Shown one piece after another: positions 45,120-54,495 of a stretch of 64,000 nt of DNA; within the stretch, counting starts at the first letter, position 1; every line of letters starts with the position of its first letter. The DNA comes from Chloroflexota bacterium (GTDB lineage Bacteria; Chloroflexota; Chloroflexia; Thermomicrobiales; JADLAZ01), in NCBI GenBank assembly GCA_020849725.1, contig JADLAZ010000109.1, positions 46,293-110,292 on the forward strand, given 5' to 3'. Under the pieces are notes generated by a model that did no database searches, was not told where the DNA came from, and worked only from the letters and a program-made list of their open reading frames with translations. The translations under genes and the position numbers were made by a program.

Positions 45120-47027
45120 GTGCCGGTCGCGGTGATCGTTGCCGGCGGTCTCGGCACGCGCGCCCGGAGCATGACCGGCGACCAGGTTCCGAAAGCGCTG
45201 CTGGAGGTGGCCGGCGTCCCGATCATCTTTCGGCAGCTTCAGTTGCTGGCGCGCGAGAGCATCGAGCAGGTCGTCGTGCTGGCCGGGTACCTGGGGTCGG
45301 CCTTGCGCGCGGCGCTCGTCCCCGAGGCGGCCCGGCTCGGGCTGCGGCTGACCGTGACCATCGAGACTGAGCCGCGTGGCACGGCCGGGAGCCTCTCGTC
45401 CATCGCCAGCCTGATCGACCAGGATGCCTTCCTCGTCGTCTACGGCGATACTGTGTTCGACCTGTGCCTGAGCCGCCTGTTCGCCTTTCACCGGCGGCAT
45501 GGCGGTGTCGCGACCATCGTGGCGCACCCGAACGACCATCCCGAGACATCGGACCTGCTAGCGACCGACCCGGATGGCCGGGTGACCGCGGTCCTGCCGC
45601 GCCGCGAACGCCCGCCGGGCGACTACCGTAACCTGGTGCCGGCCGGGCTGTACGTGTGCGCGCCGGACATCCTGCGCGCCCTCACGCCCGGCCAGCGCGC
45701 CGACTTCATCCATGACCTGTTCCCGGCCCTGGTCCGGTCGGGCCAGCCGGTCTACGCCTACCAGACGCCGGAGTACCTGCGCGACGTGGGCACGCCGGAG
45801 CGGTGCGCGACCGCGGCGGCCGACATCGCGCGCGGCGCCGTCGCCGCCCTGCGCGCCGACCACGAGCGGCCGGCCCTTTTTTTCGATTGCGATGGCGTGC
45901 TGAATGCGGAGCCGGGCGGCCACGGCGTGCTCACACCGAATGACGTGACCCTGCTGCCGGGGGCCGCGGCCGCGGTGCGCCGCGCCCACGACGCGCAGCT
46001 CTTGACGATCGGCGTCACCAATAAACCTCAGGTGGCCAAGGGGTTGGTGGAACCGGCGGCGCTGCCGGCGCTGCTCGGCCGGCTGGAGACGCTGCTCGCG
46101 CGCAAGGGCGCGGTGCTGGACCGCCTCTACTATTGCCCGCACCACCCCGAGCGCGGCTTTCCCGGCGAGGTGGCGGACCTTAAGATGCCCTGTGACTGCC
46201 GCAAACCGGCGCCGGGCATGCTGCGGCAGGCGATGGACGACCTGCCCGTGGCGGTGGCACGCTCGACGATCGTCGGCGACAGTTGGCGGGACATCGCCGC
46301 CGGCCACGCGGCCGGGGTCTACGCCTACGGCGTGCGCACCGGCCACGGCTGCCGCGCGCTGCCTGCGGGGGTGCGCCCCGACGCCATGTTCGCCGATGTC
46401 GGCGAGGCGGTAGATTTCACGCTCGGCTACCGCCGGTTGGCCGAGCCGGTGCTGGCTTGCCTCGCCAGCATCGCCGCGCCGCGCCCGATCATTGCGGTGT
46501 GCGGGCCGTCGCGCAGCGGCAAGAGCCTGCTGGCGCACGCGCTCACGCGCGCCCTGGCCGACGCTGGCCGGCGGCCGCTGCACGTCCGGCTGGACGACTG
46601 GATCGTGCCGCTGCCCGAGCGGCACGCGGGCATGACCGCGGACACCCGCCACCGGCTGGACGGCTACCGCGCCGTGGTCGCGGGCCTGGCACGGGGCGAC
46701 ACGGTGACCGCGCCGGGGTATGATCCTGCCACCCGCGCCGGGGCGCCCGGCGTTCCCTATGACGCCACCGATGCCGACGTGGTCGTCCTCGATGGCATCT
46801 TCGCCGGCCACGCCACCGCCAGGGACCTGCTTGATCTTGTCGTCTATCGGGAGATCGAGGAGGCAGCCCTCATCGCTCGCCTGAGCGCGTTCTACCAGTG
46901 GAAGGGGCTTGCGCCGACCGACATCGCGGCGCTGATCGCCGCGCGGCGCGGCGACGAGTGGCCGGCGGTGGCGACCCAGCGCGCCCAGGCTGATGTGGTG
47001 CTGGCGTGGACGGAGGGGTCGCCATGA
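45120..47027 (+). CDS. three-domain enzyme: sugar-1-phosphate nucleotidyltransferase + GmhB-type phosphatase + P-loop kinase
   Basis: Residues 1-245 are a nucleotidyltransferase with VAGGLGTRARSMTGDQVPKALLEV split over loop and helix, EPRGTAGSL and VYGDTVFD. It resembles HddC, which makes GDP-heptose. Residues 250-430 are a HAD phosphatase close to GmhB: FFDCDGVLN (DxD), the zinc-site residues CPHH and CDCRKPAPG, and VGDSWRDI. Residues 460-635 are a uridine-kinase-like P-loop kinase with GPSRSGKS and RLDDWIVPL. All motifs look intact, so each domain could be active. The GTG at 45120 is the only start after an in-frame TAG at 45099. The last codons overlap hddA. Confidence 0.87.
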   Translation: MPVAVIVAGGLGTRARSMTGDQVPKALLEVAGVPIIFRQLQLLARESIEQVVVLAGYLGSALRAALVPEAARLGLRLTVTIETEPRGTAGSLSSIASLIDQDAFLVVYGDTVFDLCLSRLFAFHRRHGGVATIVAHPNDHPETSDLLATDPDGRVTAVLPRRERPPGDYRNLVPAGLYVCAPDILRALTPGQRADFIHDLFPALVRSGQPVYAYQTPEYLRDVGTPERCATAAADIARGAVAALRADHERPALFFDCDGVLNAEPGGHGVLTPNDVTLLPGAAAAVRRAHDAQLLTIGVTNKPQVAKGLVEPAALPALLGRLETLLARKGAVLDRLYYCPHHPERGFPGEVADLKMPCDCRKPAPGMLRQAMDDLPVAVARSTIVGDSWRDIAAGHAAGVYAYGVRTGHGCRALPAGVRPDAMFADVGEAVDFTLGYRRLAEPVLACLASIAAPRPIIAVCGPSRSGKSLLAHALTRALADAGRRPLHVRLDDWIVPLPERHAGMTADTRHRLDGYRAVVAGLARGDTVTAPGYDPATRAGAPGVPYDATDADVVVLDGIFAGHATARDLLDLVVYREIEEAALIARLSAFYQWKGLAPTDIAALIAARRGDEWPAVATQRAQADVVLAWTEGSP

Positions 47028-48004
47028 TCGTCTCCTGCGCGCCCTTTCGGGTCAGCTTCGTCGGCGGCGGCTCGGACCTGCCGTCTTTCTACCAGCGCCA
47101 CGGCGGCGCGGTGCTGTCCTGCACCGTTGCCAAGTACTCGTTCGCGATCATCCACCCGTTCTTCGACAGCGCCAACTTCAACCTGAAGTACGCCCGCAAC
47201 GAAGTCGTGAGCGATGTCGATCACATCGAGAACCCTATCCTGCGGGAGGTGCTGCGCTTCCTGAACATCACCGGCGGGCTTGAGATCGCCTCGATCGCCG
47301 ATATCCCCAGCGGCACCGGCCTGGGGTCGTCGAGCTCGTTCTGCGTGGCGCTGCTCAACGGGCTGTACGCCCACGCCGGCAAGTTCGTGCCGAAGGAGCG
47401 CCTGGCCCAGGAAGCCTGCCTGATCGAAATCGAGCGGCTGGGCGAGCCAATCGGCAAGCAGGACCAGTACGCGGCGGCCTTCGGCGGCATCAACTTCATC
47501 GAGTTCCACCGGAACGGCAGCGTGACGGTCGAGCCGCTGCCGCTCGATCGCGAGATCGTGACCCGCCTCGAGCAGAGCCTCATGCTGTTCTATACCGGCA
47601 CCCAGCGCGCCGCCGGCGGCATCCTGGCCGAGCAGCGGGCGCGGGTGGAGCACGACGAGGCGGCGGTGACGACGCTGCGCCGGATGGTCGACCTCAGCTA
47701 CGGGCTGCGCGACCGGCTGGTCGCCGGCGACCTGGACGCCTTCGGCCACGCGCTCCACGAGAACTGGCTCCTGAAGCGCTCGTTGACCAGTCAGATCTCA
47801 ACGACGACGATCGATCGGGCGTATGCGGCCGCGCTGGCGGCCGGCGCCCTGGGCGGCAAGCTGGCCGGCGCGGGCGGCGGCGGTTTCCTGGTCATCTATT
47901 GCCCACCGGCGGCCCAGCCGCCGGTCCGGGCCGCGCTCGCCGAGTACCGCGAGGTGGATTTCCGCTTCGATCTCGAAGGGGCGCGCATCGTCTTCGCCCG
48001 CTGA
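47024..48004 (+). CDS. hddA: D-glycero-alpha-D-manno-heptose-7-phosphate kinase (GHMP family)
   Basis: HddA phosphorylates heptose 7-phosphate to the 1,7-bisphosphate on the GDP-heptose route. The 326-residue chain has the GHMP motifs in order: APFRVSFVGGGSDLP, the P-loop IPSGTGLGSSSSFCVALL, GKQDQYAAAFGGINF, and the C-terminal KLAGAGGGGFLV. Closely related GHMP kinases act on fucose or mannose derivatives, but GmhA and GmhB partners next to it favour heptose. The ATG overlaps the stop of the three-domain gene. Confidence 0.85.
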   Translation: MIVSCAPFRVSFVGGGSDLPSFYQRHGGAVLSCTVAKYSFAIIHPFFDSANFNLKYARNEVVSDVDHIENPILREVLRFLNITGGLEIASIADIPSGTGLGSSSSFCVALLNGLYAHAGKFVPKERLAQEACLIEIERLGEPIGKQDQYAAAFGGINFIEFHRNGSVTVEPLPLDREIVTRLEQSLMLFYTGTQRAAGGILAEQRARVEHDEAAVTTLRRMVDLSYGLRDRLVAGDLDAFGHALHENWLLKRSLTSQISTTTIDRAYAAALAAGALGGKLAGAGGGGFLVIYCPPAAQPPVRAALAEYREVDFRFDLEGARIVFAR

Positions 48005-48072
48005 CCACGAGCGTCACCCTGCCGGGTGACGGCGCCGCCGGCCAGACAACGGCCACAGAAGGAAACCTTCGT

Positions 48073-49317
48073 ATGATCGCTAGAACCCTCAGCGTCGCCC
48101 AGGCCGACCCGGCCGTCCGCCTGCTCACGCCGGTCGACGACGTCGCCGACCCCGAAGTGACGATCCTGGTGCCGGCGCTGAACGAGGAGATCACGATCGG
48201 CCGGTTTCTGACGTGGTGTCGCGAGGGGATCGCGCGCGGCGGCTATCGCGGCGAGATCTTGATCGTCGACAGTTCGACCGACCGGACGCCGGAGATCGCG
48301 CTGGCGCATGGGGCGCGCGTCCTGCGCACGCCACGCCGGGGGCTGGGACGCGCTTACATCGACGCCATCCCCTACGTCCGCGGTCGCTACCTGATCCTCG
48401 GCGACGCCGACTGCACCTACGACTTCCGCGAGATCACGCCGTTTGTGGAGAAGATGCGCGAGGGGTACGACTATGTGATGGGCTCCCGGTTCCGCGGCAC
48501 GATCGAGCCGGACGCCATGCCAAAGCTGCACCGCTACTTCGGCACGCCCCTGACGACGCTGATCCTGAATGTCATCTTCGGCAGCCGCTTCACCGACATT
48601 CACTGCGGCATGCGCGGCATCACCCGTGAGGCACTCGAGCGGATCGACCTGCGGTCGCAGTCGTGGCAGTACGCGTCGGAGATGACGATCAAGTCCGTGC
48701 ACATGGGCCTGACGTGCGCCGAGGTGCCGATCAACTTCTACAAAGACCAGGCCGGCCGCGAGAGCCACATGAAGCGCGCCGGCTGGCTCGAGCCATGGCG
48801 GGCCGGCTGGCAGAACCTGGAGGCGATGTTCGTTTACGGCGTCGACTTCTTCGCCTTCCGGCCGGGCCTGGTCCTGCTGGTGGCGGGGCTGGCGCTGATG
48901 CTGCCGCTGACCTTCGGCCCGATCGACCTGGGCTGGGTCTACTTCTCCATCAACTGGATGCTGCTGGCGATGGCTATGGCGCTCGTCGGCCTGTCGCTCG
49001 TCTACTTCGGCGGCGTCGTTCAGGTGCTGCTGGACGAGCACGGCGCCAACTGGCGGCGCTGGGAGCGGGTGTTTCCCTACAACCGGACGATCGTCATCTG
49101 CGGCGTCATGGTTGCCGCCGGCCTGGCGCTGCTGCTGCCGATCGTCGCGACCTACCTGAGCGAGGGCGGCCGCTTGCCGCCGGAAGTGGGCAACCTGACC
49201 TATCAGGCGATCACCGGGCTGTGGCTGGTGATCGCCAGCTTCCAGACATTCGTCTTCCTGCTGCTGCAGCGGGCGACGGCGCTGGTGGTGGCCCGCCTGC
49301 GCGAGGCGACCCAGTGA
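48073..49317 (+). CDS. membrane-bound family 2 glycosyltransferase
   Basis: The 414-residue protein has an N-terminal GT-A domain (EVTILVPALNEE, ILIVDSSTDRT, GLGRAYIDAIPYVRG, and the DxD-like DADCTYDF). An acceptor part with FTDIHCGMRGI follows, then four membrane helices from about residue 270. This is the dolichol-phosphate-mannose-synthase-like or undecaprenyl-phosphate sugar transferase type, acting at the inner face of the membrane. AAGGA about ten bases upstream supports ATG 48073. It sits inside the heptose genes, so it probably transfers a sugar of the surface glycan to a lipid carrier. Confidence 0.85.
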   Translation: MIARTLSVAQADPAVRLLTPVDDVADPEVTILVPALNEEITIGRFLTWCREGIARGGYRGEILIVDSSTDRTPEIALAHGARVLRTPRRGLGRAYIDAIPYVRGRYLILGDADCTYDFREITPFVEKMREGYDYVMGSRFRGTIEPDAMPKLHRYFGTPLTTLILNVIFGSRFTDIHCGMRGITREALERIDLRSQSWQYASEMTIKSVHMGLTCAEVPINFYKDQAGRESHMKRAGWLEPWRAGWQNLEAMFVYGVDFFAFRPGLVLLVAGLALMLPLTFGPIDLGWVYFSINWMLLAMAMALVGLSLVYFGGVVQVLLDEHGANWRRWERVFPYNRTIVICGVMVAAGLALLLPIVATYLSEGGRLPPEVGNLTYQAITGLWLVIASFQTFVFLLLQRATALVVARLREATQ

Positions 49318-49916
49318 CGATCGACACCGACCGCGTCACCGACCTGGCGCTGCGGCAGTACGTCGCGACCCTCGCGGCATGCCTGAGTGGCGCGGTCGCG
49401 ACGACCGGCGCCGGCCAGCCGGTGGCGCTGGCGGCGGCCGTCCAGTGGGCGATCGCGCGGGCGACGGCGGCGCACGCGGCCGGCGGCAAGCTCATCTTCA
49501 TCGGCAACGGCGGCAGCGCCGCCATCGCCAGCCACGCCGCCATCGACTACACCAAGGCCGGCGGGCTGCGGGCGCTGGCGTTCAATGACGGCGCCGCCCT
49601 GACCTGCCTCAGCAACGACCTCGGCTACGAGCAGGCGTTCGCCTTTCAGGTCCGGGCGCACAGTCAGCCAGGCGACCTGCTGGTCGCCATCAGCAGCTCG
49701 GGCCGGTCGCCCAATATCCTGAATGCCGTGGCCGCTGGGCGGGAGCGCGGACTGGGCGTCGTCACCTTCAGCGGCTTCGCGCCCGACAACCCGCTCCGGC
49801 GCGCGGGCGACATGAATATCTATATCGCCAGCGATCACTACGGCATGGTCGAGTTGAGCCATCAGACCTTATGTCATGCGATTCTCGACCTCCACGCCGG
49901 CTGGTCGGGCGCGTGA
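49314..49916 (+). CDS. gmhA: phosphoheptose isomerase
   Basis: GmhA converts sedoheptulose 7-phosphate to D-glycero-D-manno-heptose 7-phosphate, the first step of heptose synthesis. The 200-residue SIS-domain chain has IFIGNGGSAAIASHAAID around the first loop, SNDLGYEQAFAFQV, the second phosphate loop ISSSGRSPNIL, and HQTLCHAILDLH near the end. The GTG start overlaps the stop of the glycosyltransferase. With the two previous genes it completes the GDP-heptose set. Confidence 0.9.
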   Translation: MTIDTDRVTDLALRQYVATLAACLSGAVATTGAGQPVALAAAVQWAIARATAAHAAGGKLIFIGNGGSAAIASHAAIDYTKAGGLRALAFNDGAALTCLSNDLGYEQAFAFQVRAHSQPGDLLVAISSSGRSPNILNAVAAGRERGLGVVTFSGFAPDNPLRRAGDMNIYIASDHYGMVELSHQTLCHAILDLHAGWSGA

Positions 49917-49947
49917 GGCGCGGCAGGACGAGGGAAGGGCGCAGGTG

Positions 49948-51666
49948 ATGTCACGCGCGACCGGACGCATGCTCCTGGCGATGGCGCTGCTGACGGCGCT
50001 CCGGCTCTGGCTGGCCAGCGGCCAACTGCTGTCGGCTTGGAGCGAGTACGCGCACGACGACTACCTCTATCTCACGCTGGCGCAGCACATCGCCGGCGGC
50101 CGGTGGTTGGGTCCGTTCACGCACATGACCCTGATCAAAGGGCCGTTTTATCCGCTCTGGATCGCCGCCAGCTTCGTCCTCGGCATCCCCCTCCAGGTCA
50201 GCCAGAATCTGCTCTACATCGGCGCGTGCGCCGCTATGGTCGCCGCCATCCGGCCCCTGATCGGCCATCCGGTGGCGCTCACCGTAGTGTACGCCTTGCT
50301 CATCTTCAACCCGATCATGTTCACCATCACCCGAGTCCTGCGCGAGGGCGTCTCGATTGCCCTGACGCTGCTGACGGTGGCCTGCGCCATCGCCCTGTTC
50401 GTCCGCCGCGATGGCTCCCTGCGCGTCCTGGCCGCCTGGGCGGTCGGGGGCGGGGCCGCGCTGAGCGCCCTCTGGCTCACGCGCGAGGAGGGCGTCTGGA
50501 TCCTGCCGACGCTGGTCTTCCTGCTGGGGGCAGCGGTAGTCCTGCTCAGGCGTGGACGGGTCGGGCAGTTCTGGCAGCGCCTCGCGCTGCTCCTGACCCC
50601 GTTCCTGCTGTGCGGCCTGTCCATCGTCACCGTCTCGGGCATCAATTACCGCGCCTATGGTGTCTTCGCTGTCGCCGAAGTGACGGCGCCGGAGTGGCTG
50701 GCGGCCTATGGGTCGCTGACGCGCGTGGAGCGCGACACGTGGCGTCGCTACATCGCCGTGCCACGGTCGGTGCGCGAGCAGATCTACGCGGTCAGTCCGG
50801 CCTTTGCCGAGCTCAAGGCTGCCATCGAGGGACCCATTGGCGAGCGTTGGGGGGGGTTTGGCTGCCGCATGATCCCGGACACCTGCGGCGACATTACCGA
50901 TGGCTGGTTCCTCTGGCTCGTGCGTGACGTCGTGGCCGCCCGCGGCTACTATTCCTCCGGGCAGACGGCACTCGCATACTACCGCCGGCTGGCGAACGAA
51001 GTCGACACCGCCTGCGCGACGGCGCAGTTGCGGTGCGGCCCGCCGCGCGCCACGATGGCGCCACCCTGGCGATCGGAGTACCTGGCCCTGACGGCGGAGT
51101 CGATGGGGCGGGCGCTCGGTCAGGTCATCCGGTTCGAGGACATCTCCCCCTATGCCGAGCCGAGCCACGGCGCCGAGCGGCAACTCCTTCCCTTCCGCAT
51201 GATCACCCGCGACCGTCTGGCGCCGACCGCCGACCTGATGAACTTTGGCACGTTTGGCGTTGACGCGGCGAAGCTGACCGCGCTCGCCCGGATCACCGAG
51301 GGGTACGGGCGGGTGGCGCCGGTGCTGGCGACCACGATCGTCCTCGCGCTCGTCGTCGCGCCGATCACCGCGCTTGGCGCCGGCGCCGGGCGGGCCTTGC
51401 TGGCGCCGTTCCTGGCCCTGCTCGTGGCATTCGTCTCCCGCATCGGTTTCATCGCGTTCGTCGACGCCACGTCGTTTCCGAGCCTGACCCCACAGTATCT
51501 GGGACCGGCCCACGTGCTGCTGGCGCCGCTCATCGTCCTGGCCTGCGCCTGCCTGGTCGCGACCACTCGCCGTGGGGTTCCTCGTGAGCTAGGCAGCGAC
51601 CGGCGGGACAGCGCTGCGCTCGCCGCCCCATCCGACAGCTCGACGTCAACCGGCGCGTCAAGATGA
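49948..51666 (+). CDS. polytopic membrane protein, GT-C glycosyltransferase-like
   Basis: The 572-residue protein has about ten membrane helices. A first-loop acidic motif EYAHDDYLYLTLAQHI, followed by GGRW and GPFYPLW, is typical of GT-C (ArnT/PMT-like) transferases that use polyprenyl-phosphate sugars outside the cell. A soluble loop of about 180 residues (about 255-455) contains four Cys. The C-terminal tail is Ser/Thr-rich. The ATG at 49948 is preferred. Transfer of a lipid-linked sugar, or glycan assembly, is a likely role in this locus. Confidence 0.65.
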   Translation: MSRATGRMLLAMALLTALRLWLASGQLLSAWSEYAHDDYLYLTLAQHIAGGRWLGPFTHMTLIKGPFYPLWIAASFVLGIPLQVSQNLLYIGACAAMVAAIRPLIGHPVALTVVYALLIFNPIMFTITRVLREGVSIALTLLTVACAIALFVRRDGSLRVLAAWAVGGGAALSALWLTREEGVWILPTLVFLLGAAVVLLRRGRVGQFWQRLALLLTPFLLCGLSIVTVSGINYRAYGVFAVAEVTAPEWLAAYGSLTRVERDTWRRYIAVPRSVREQIYAVSPAFAELKAAIEGPIGERWGGFGCRMIPDTCGDITDGWFLWLVRDVVAARGYYSSGQTALAYYRRLANEVDTACATAQLRCGPPRATMAPPWRSEYLALTAESMGRALGQVIRFEDISPYAEPSHGAERQLLPFRMITRDRLAPTADLMNFGTFGVDAAKLTALARITEGYGRVAPVLATTIVLALVVAPITALGAGAGRALLAPFLALLVAFVSRIGFIAFVDATSFPSLTPQYLGPAHVLLAPLIVLACACLVATTRRGVPRELGSDRRDSAALAAPSDSSTSTGASR

Positions 51667-52583
51667 ATCGCATGCGACATCTCTTGGGTCGAAAAATCTA
51701 TCATGGGTACCGGATCGCGTCTGCGCACGCGCTGGCACGGCCGACATCGGGGCTGAGCATCGTCTTTGCGGGGTTGCGCGCCGGCGCCGATCGGCTCCTG
51801 TCAGCCCGCCGCCTGACCCCGCTGCAACACGAACTGAACCGTCTGTGGAAGGCGATCTACTTCGCGCGCTATGGAACTACCTCGCCGTACAGGCTGCTCG
51901 CCGATCGTCCCGTCGCGACGGACTCAGCCGATCATCGCTGGCCGCGCGGCTCGCTCTACAACAACAGCACCAACCGCCGCTTCAATCTCAAGCTGTATGA
52001 CTACTTCCAGCGCAAGAGTGACTTGCGTGTCCTCGATATCGGCTGCGCAGGCGGCGGATTTGTCCGCAGCATCCTCGAAGATGGCTACGAGGCCATCGGC
52101 ATCGAAGGCTCCGATGTGTCCAAGCGCCTTCGCTCTGGTGAGTGGGACACGATTCCACATCATCTCTTCACGGCTGACGCGACCGCTCCCTTTTCGTTCG
52201 TCAACCGCGAGGGCGCCGCGCTGCGCTTCGACTGCATCACCGCCTGGGAGGTCCTGGAGCATATTCCCGAAGACCGCATTGCCGGTTTTCTGGCGAACGT
52301 GTATGAGAATCTGTCACCTGGCGGCATCGCCGTCGCGTCCGTGGCCATGTTTCCGGACGGCGATCCCGTCACCGGCGTGATCTACCATCTGACGGTTCGG
52401 GACCAGCCCTGGTGGCTGGCCCGCTTCCGCGACGCCGGCCTGGTCCCATCCGATACGCATCTGTTCGAGACCCGGGACTACGTGCGCGGACACGGCGTCG
52501 GTCTCCAGGATTGGGATCCCGCCGACGGCTATGGCTTCCACATCGTGGTGGTCAAGGCAGGTCCGCGCGATGGACCAGGCTGA
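51663..52583 (+). CDS. class I SAM-dependent methyltransferase
   Basis: The 306-residue protein has a helical N-terminal part, then a class I methyltransferase domain from about residue 100: VLDIGCAGGGFVRSIL (motif I), IGIEGSDV (acidic end of strand 2), FDCITAWEVLEHIPEDR (motif IV) and LSPGGIAVASVAMF. Its ATG overlaps the stop of the membrane protein, so it is cotranscribed with the glycan genes. Sugar O-methylation or methylation of a glycan precursor is likely. Confidence 0.85.
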   Translation: MNRMRHLLGRKIYHGYRIASAHALARPTSGLSIVFAGLRAGADRLLSARRLTPLQHELNRLWKAIYFARYGTTSPYRLLADRPVATDSADHRWPRGSLYNNSTNRRFNLKLYDYFQRKSDLRVLDIGCAGGGFVRSILEDGYEAIGIEGSDVSKRLRSGEWDTIPHHLFTADATAPFSFVNREGAALRFDCITAWEVLEHIPEDRIAGFLANVYENLSPGGIAVASVAMFPDGDPVTGVIYHLTVRDQPWWLARFRDAGLVPSDTHLFETRDYVRGHGVGLQDWDPADGYGFHIVVVKAGPRDGPG

Positions 52584-52638
52584 CTCAGCCCGGCGGCGCC
52601 CGGTCGCGGCGCCCTGAAGGCGGCAAGAGAGGTTCATC

Positions 52639-53376
52639 GTGGAGACTACCGGCGCGAAGCCGCAGCATGAAGAGCGGCTCGACTACTACCTGCGATGGCG
52701 CCGGCTGTCCGGTCCCTATTTCCGCTGGCAGGTGGAGCAGTTCCTGCCGTTCCTTGGCAACCGCATCGCGGATGTCGGCTGCGGTCCGGGCACAATGACG
52801 CCGCTGCTGGCGCCGTCGCGCGCGCTCTATCTGGGCATCGACCTCGACCCGCGCTTGCTGGACGAACTGAAGCGGGCCGCCAGCGATCTGCCTTCGGTCC
52901 AGGTCTATGCGGGCGATATCACGTCGGAGGAGTGCCGCGACACCATGATCGCTGCGGCGATCGACACCATCGTCTGCTCCAATCTCATCGAGCACATCGA
53001 CGACGACCGCCTCGCGCTGCAGCGGATGGCCGAGGCGCTGCCGGTGGGCCGGCACCTGTGCCTGCTGGTGCCGGCCATGCCCTGGGCCTATGGCACGCTC
53101 GACGAGATCGACGGGCACTACCGGCGCTACACGAAAGCGAGCCTGCGCCAGCGGCTCGACGGTCTCCCGCTGACGCTGCGCCACCTCTACTACTTCAACA
53201 GCCTGGGCGTGTTCGGCTGGTGGGTCAAGGGCCGCCTGCTGAAGGAGCGTCGCCACAATGAGGAGAACTTCCACCTCATGAATATGGCGACCCGCTTCCT
53301 GCGGCCGGCCGAGCGGCTGGTGCGGCCGCCCTTCGGCATCTCCCTGATCGCGATTCTGGAGCGCCAGCCGCGCTGA
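52639..53376 (+). CDS. class I SAM-dependent methyltransferase
   Basis: The 245-residue protein is a second methyltransferase of the locus: IADVGCGPGTMTPLL, YLGIDLDPRLLDEL, IDTIVCSNLIEHIDDD and GRHLCLLVPAMPWAYGTLDE. It resembles class I methyltransferases found next to glycosyltransferases, and it is not a close copy of the gene before it. It starts at GTG 52639, 55 bases after that gene, with AGAGAGG upstream. Confidence 0.83.
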   Translation: METTGAKPQHEERLDYYLRWRRLSGPYFRWQVEQFLPFLGNRIADVGCGPGTMTPLLAPSRALYLGIDLDPRLLDELKRAASDLPSVQVYAGDITSEECRDTMIAAAIDTIVCSNLIEHIDDDRLALQRMAEALPVGRHLCLLVPAMPWAYGTLDEIDGHYRRYTKASLRQRLDGLPLTLRHLYYFNSLGVFGWWVKGRLLKERRHNEENFHLMNMATRFLRPAERLVRPPFGISLIAILERQPR

Positions 53377-53411
53377 CCGACGCCGTATGAGCAGGACGAC
53401 GAGGAGGATGC

Positions 53412-54356
53412 ATGCGGGCGCTGGTCGTCGGGGGCGCGGGTTTCATCGGCAGCCACCTCTGCGATGCCCTGCTGGCGCGCGGAGCCGAGACGTGGTGCGT
53501 GGACAACTACCATCTCGGCCAGCCGCGCAACGTCGCCCATCTGGTGGGCCGGCCCGGCTTCCACCTGCGCCAGCTCGATGCGCTGCAGCGCGAGGCGGTG
53601 CGGCAACTCTTTGCGGACGTGGCGTTCGACGTGGTTTTTCACCTGGCAGCAAACTCGGATATCCGCGCCGGCGCGCAGGACAGCTTCCTCGACATGCGCC
53701 TCAACTTCCTGACGACGCTGGAGGTGCTGGAGGCGATGCGCCTGCACGTGGTCGGCCGCATCGTCTTCGCCAGCACGTCGGCGGTCTTCGGCGAGACCAG
53801 CGACCTCCTCCATGAGGACTACGGCCCGCTCCGGCCGATCTCGTTCTACGGCGCCAGCAAGCTGGCGGCGGAGGGCTACCTGTCGGTCTACGCCCACACC
53901 TTCGCGATCAAGACGACGATCGTGCGCTTTCCAAATGTCATCGGCGGGCGGGCGACGCACGGCGTCCTGCTCGATTTCGCGCGCAAGCTGGCGGCAACGC
54001 CCGACCGGCTGGAGGTGCTGGGCGATGGCCGCCAGCAGAAGCCGTATCTCCACGTGTCGGACCTGATCGCGGCGCTCCTGCTCACGCTGGACCGGCAGGA
54101 GACGAGGTTCGAAGTATTTCACGCCGCTGGGGAAGGCACGACCTCCGTCCGCGAGATCGCCGAGATCGTGACCGCCGCGGCCGGCGCGACTGATGCCCGG
54201 ATCGTTTACGGCAGCGCCGACCGGGGCTGGCCGGGCGATGTGCCGCGCTTCGCCTACGACGCGCGCAAGCTGGCCGCGCTGGGCTGGCGGCCGCGCTTCA
54301 CCTCGACGGCAGCCGTGCGCGAGGCCGTCCGGGAGATCCTTGCCGGCGGCTTCTGA
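53412..54356 (+). CDS. NAD-dependent nucleotide-sugar epimerase/dehydratase
   Basis: The 314-residue extended SDR has the Rossmann start VVGGAGFIGSHLCDALL, HLAANSDIRAGAQDS, the Thr/Ser of ASTSAVFGETSDL, and the catalytic pair YGASK. It is of the GalE-like group (UDP-glucose 4-epimerase or a related epimerase). It lies 35 bases after the methyltransferase and probably supplies a nucleotide sugar to the glycan. The substrate cannot be fixed from sequence alone. Confidence 0.86.
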   Translation: MRALVVGGAGFIGSHLCDALLARGAETWCVDNYHLGQPRNVAHLVGRPGFHLRQLDALQREAVRQLFADVAFDVVFHLAANSDIRAGAQDSFLDMRLNFLTTLEVLEAMRLHVVGRIVFASTSAVFGETSDLLHEDYGPLRPISFYGASKLAAEGYLSVYAHTFAIKTTIVRFPNVIGGRATHGVLLDFARKLAATPDRLEVLGDGRQQKPYLHVSDLIAALLLTLDRQETRFEVFHAAGEGTTSVREIAEIVTAAAGATDARIVYGSADRGWPGDVPRFAYDARKLAALGWRPRFTSTAAVREAVREILAGGF

Positions 54357-54367
54357 GCGGCCCTAAA

Positions 54368-54468
54368 CCGAAGCCTAGACGGGATGCCCAGGCCACCGTA
54401 GGGGTGGTTCGCGAATCGCCCCTACGCTACGCAATACGAAGTATGCTATTCCCATGCGCGCTTCGGTA
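54368..54468. repeat. 101-bp dispersed repeat, copy 2
   Basis: This is the partner of 4884-4984, identical at 95 of 101 positions, no gaps. Five of the six differences read C in copy 1 and T in copy 2; two of them fall in the palindrome arms and leave G-U pairs if it is read as RNA. It starts 12 bases after the epimerase stop and faces the convergent glycosyltransferase. Confidence 0.85.
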
Positions 54469-54495
54469 TAGTCAGCCCGAACCGGCTGCTGGCGC

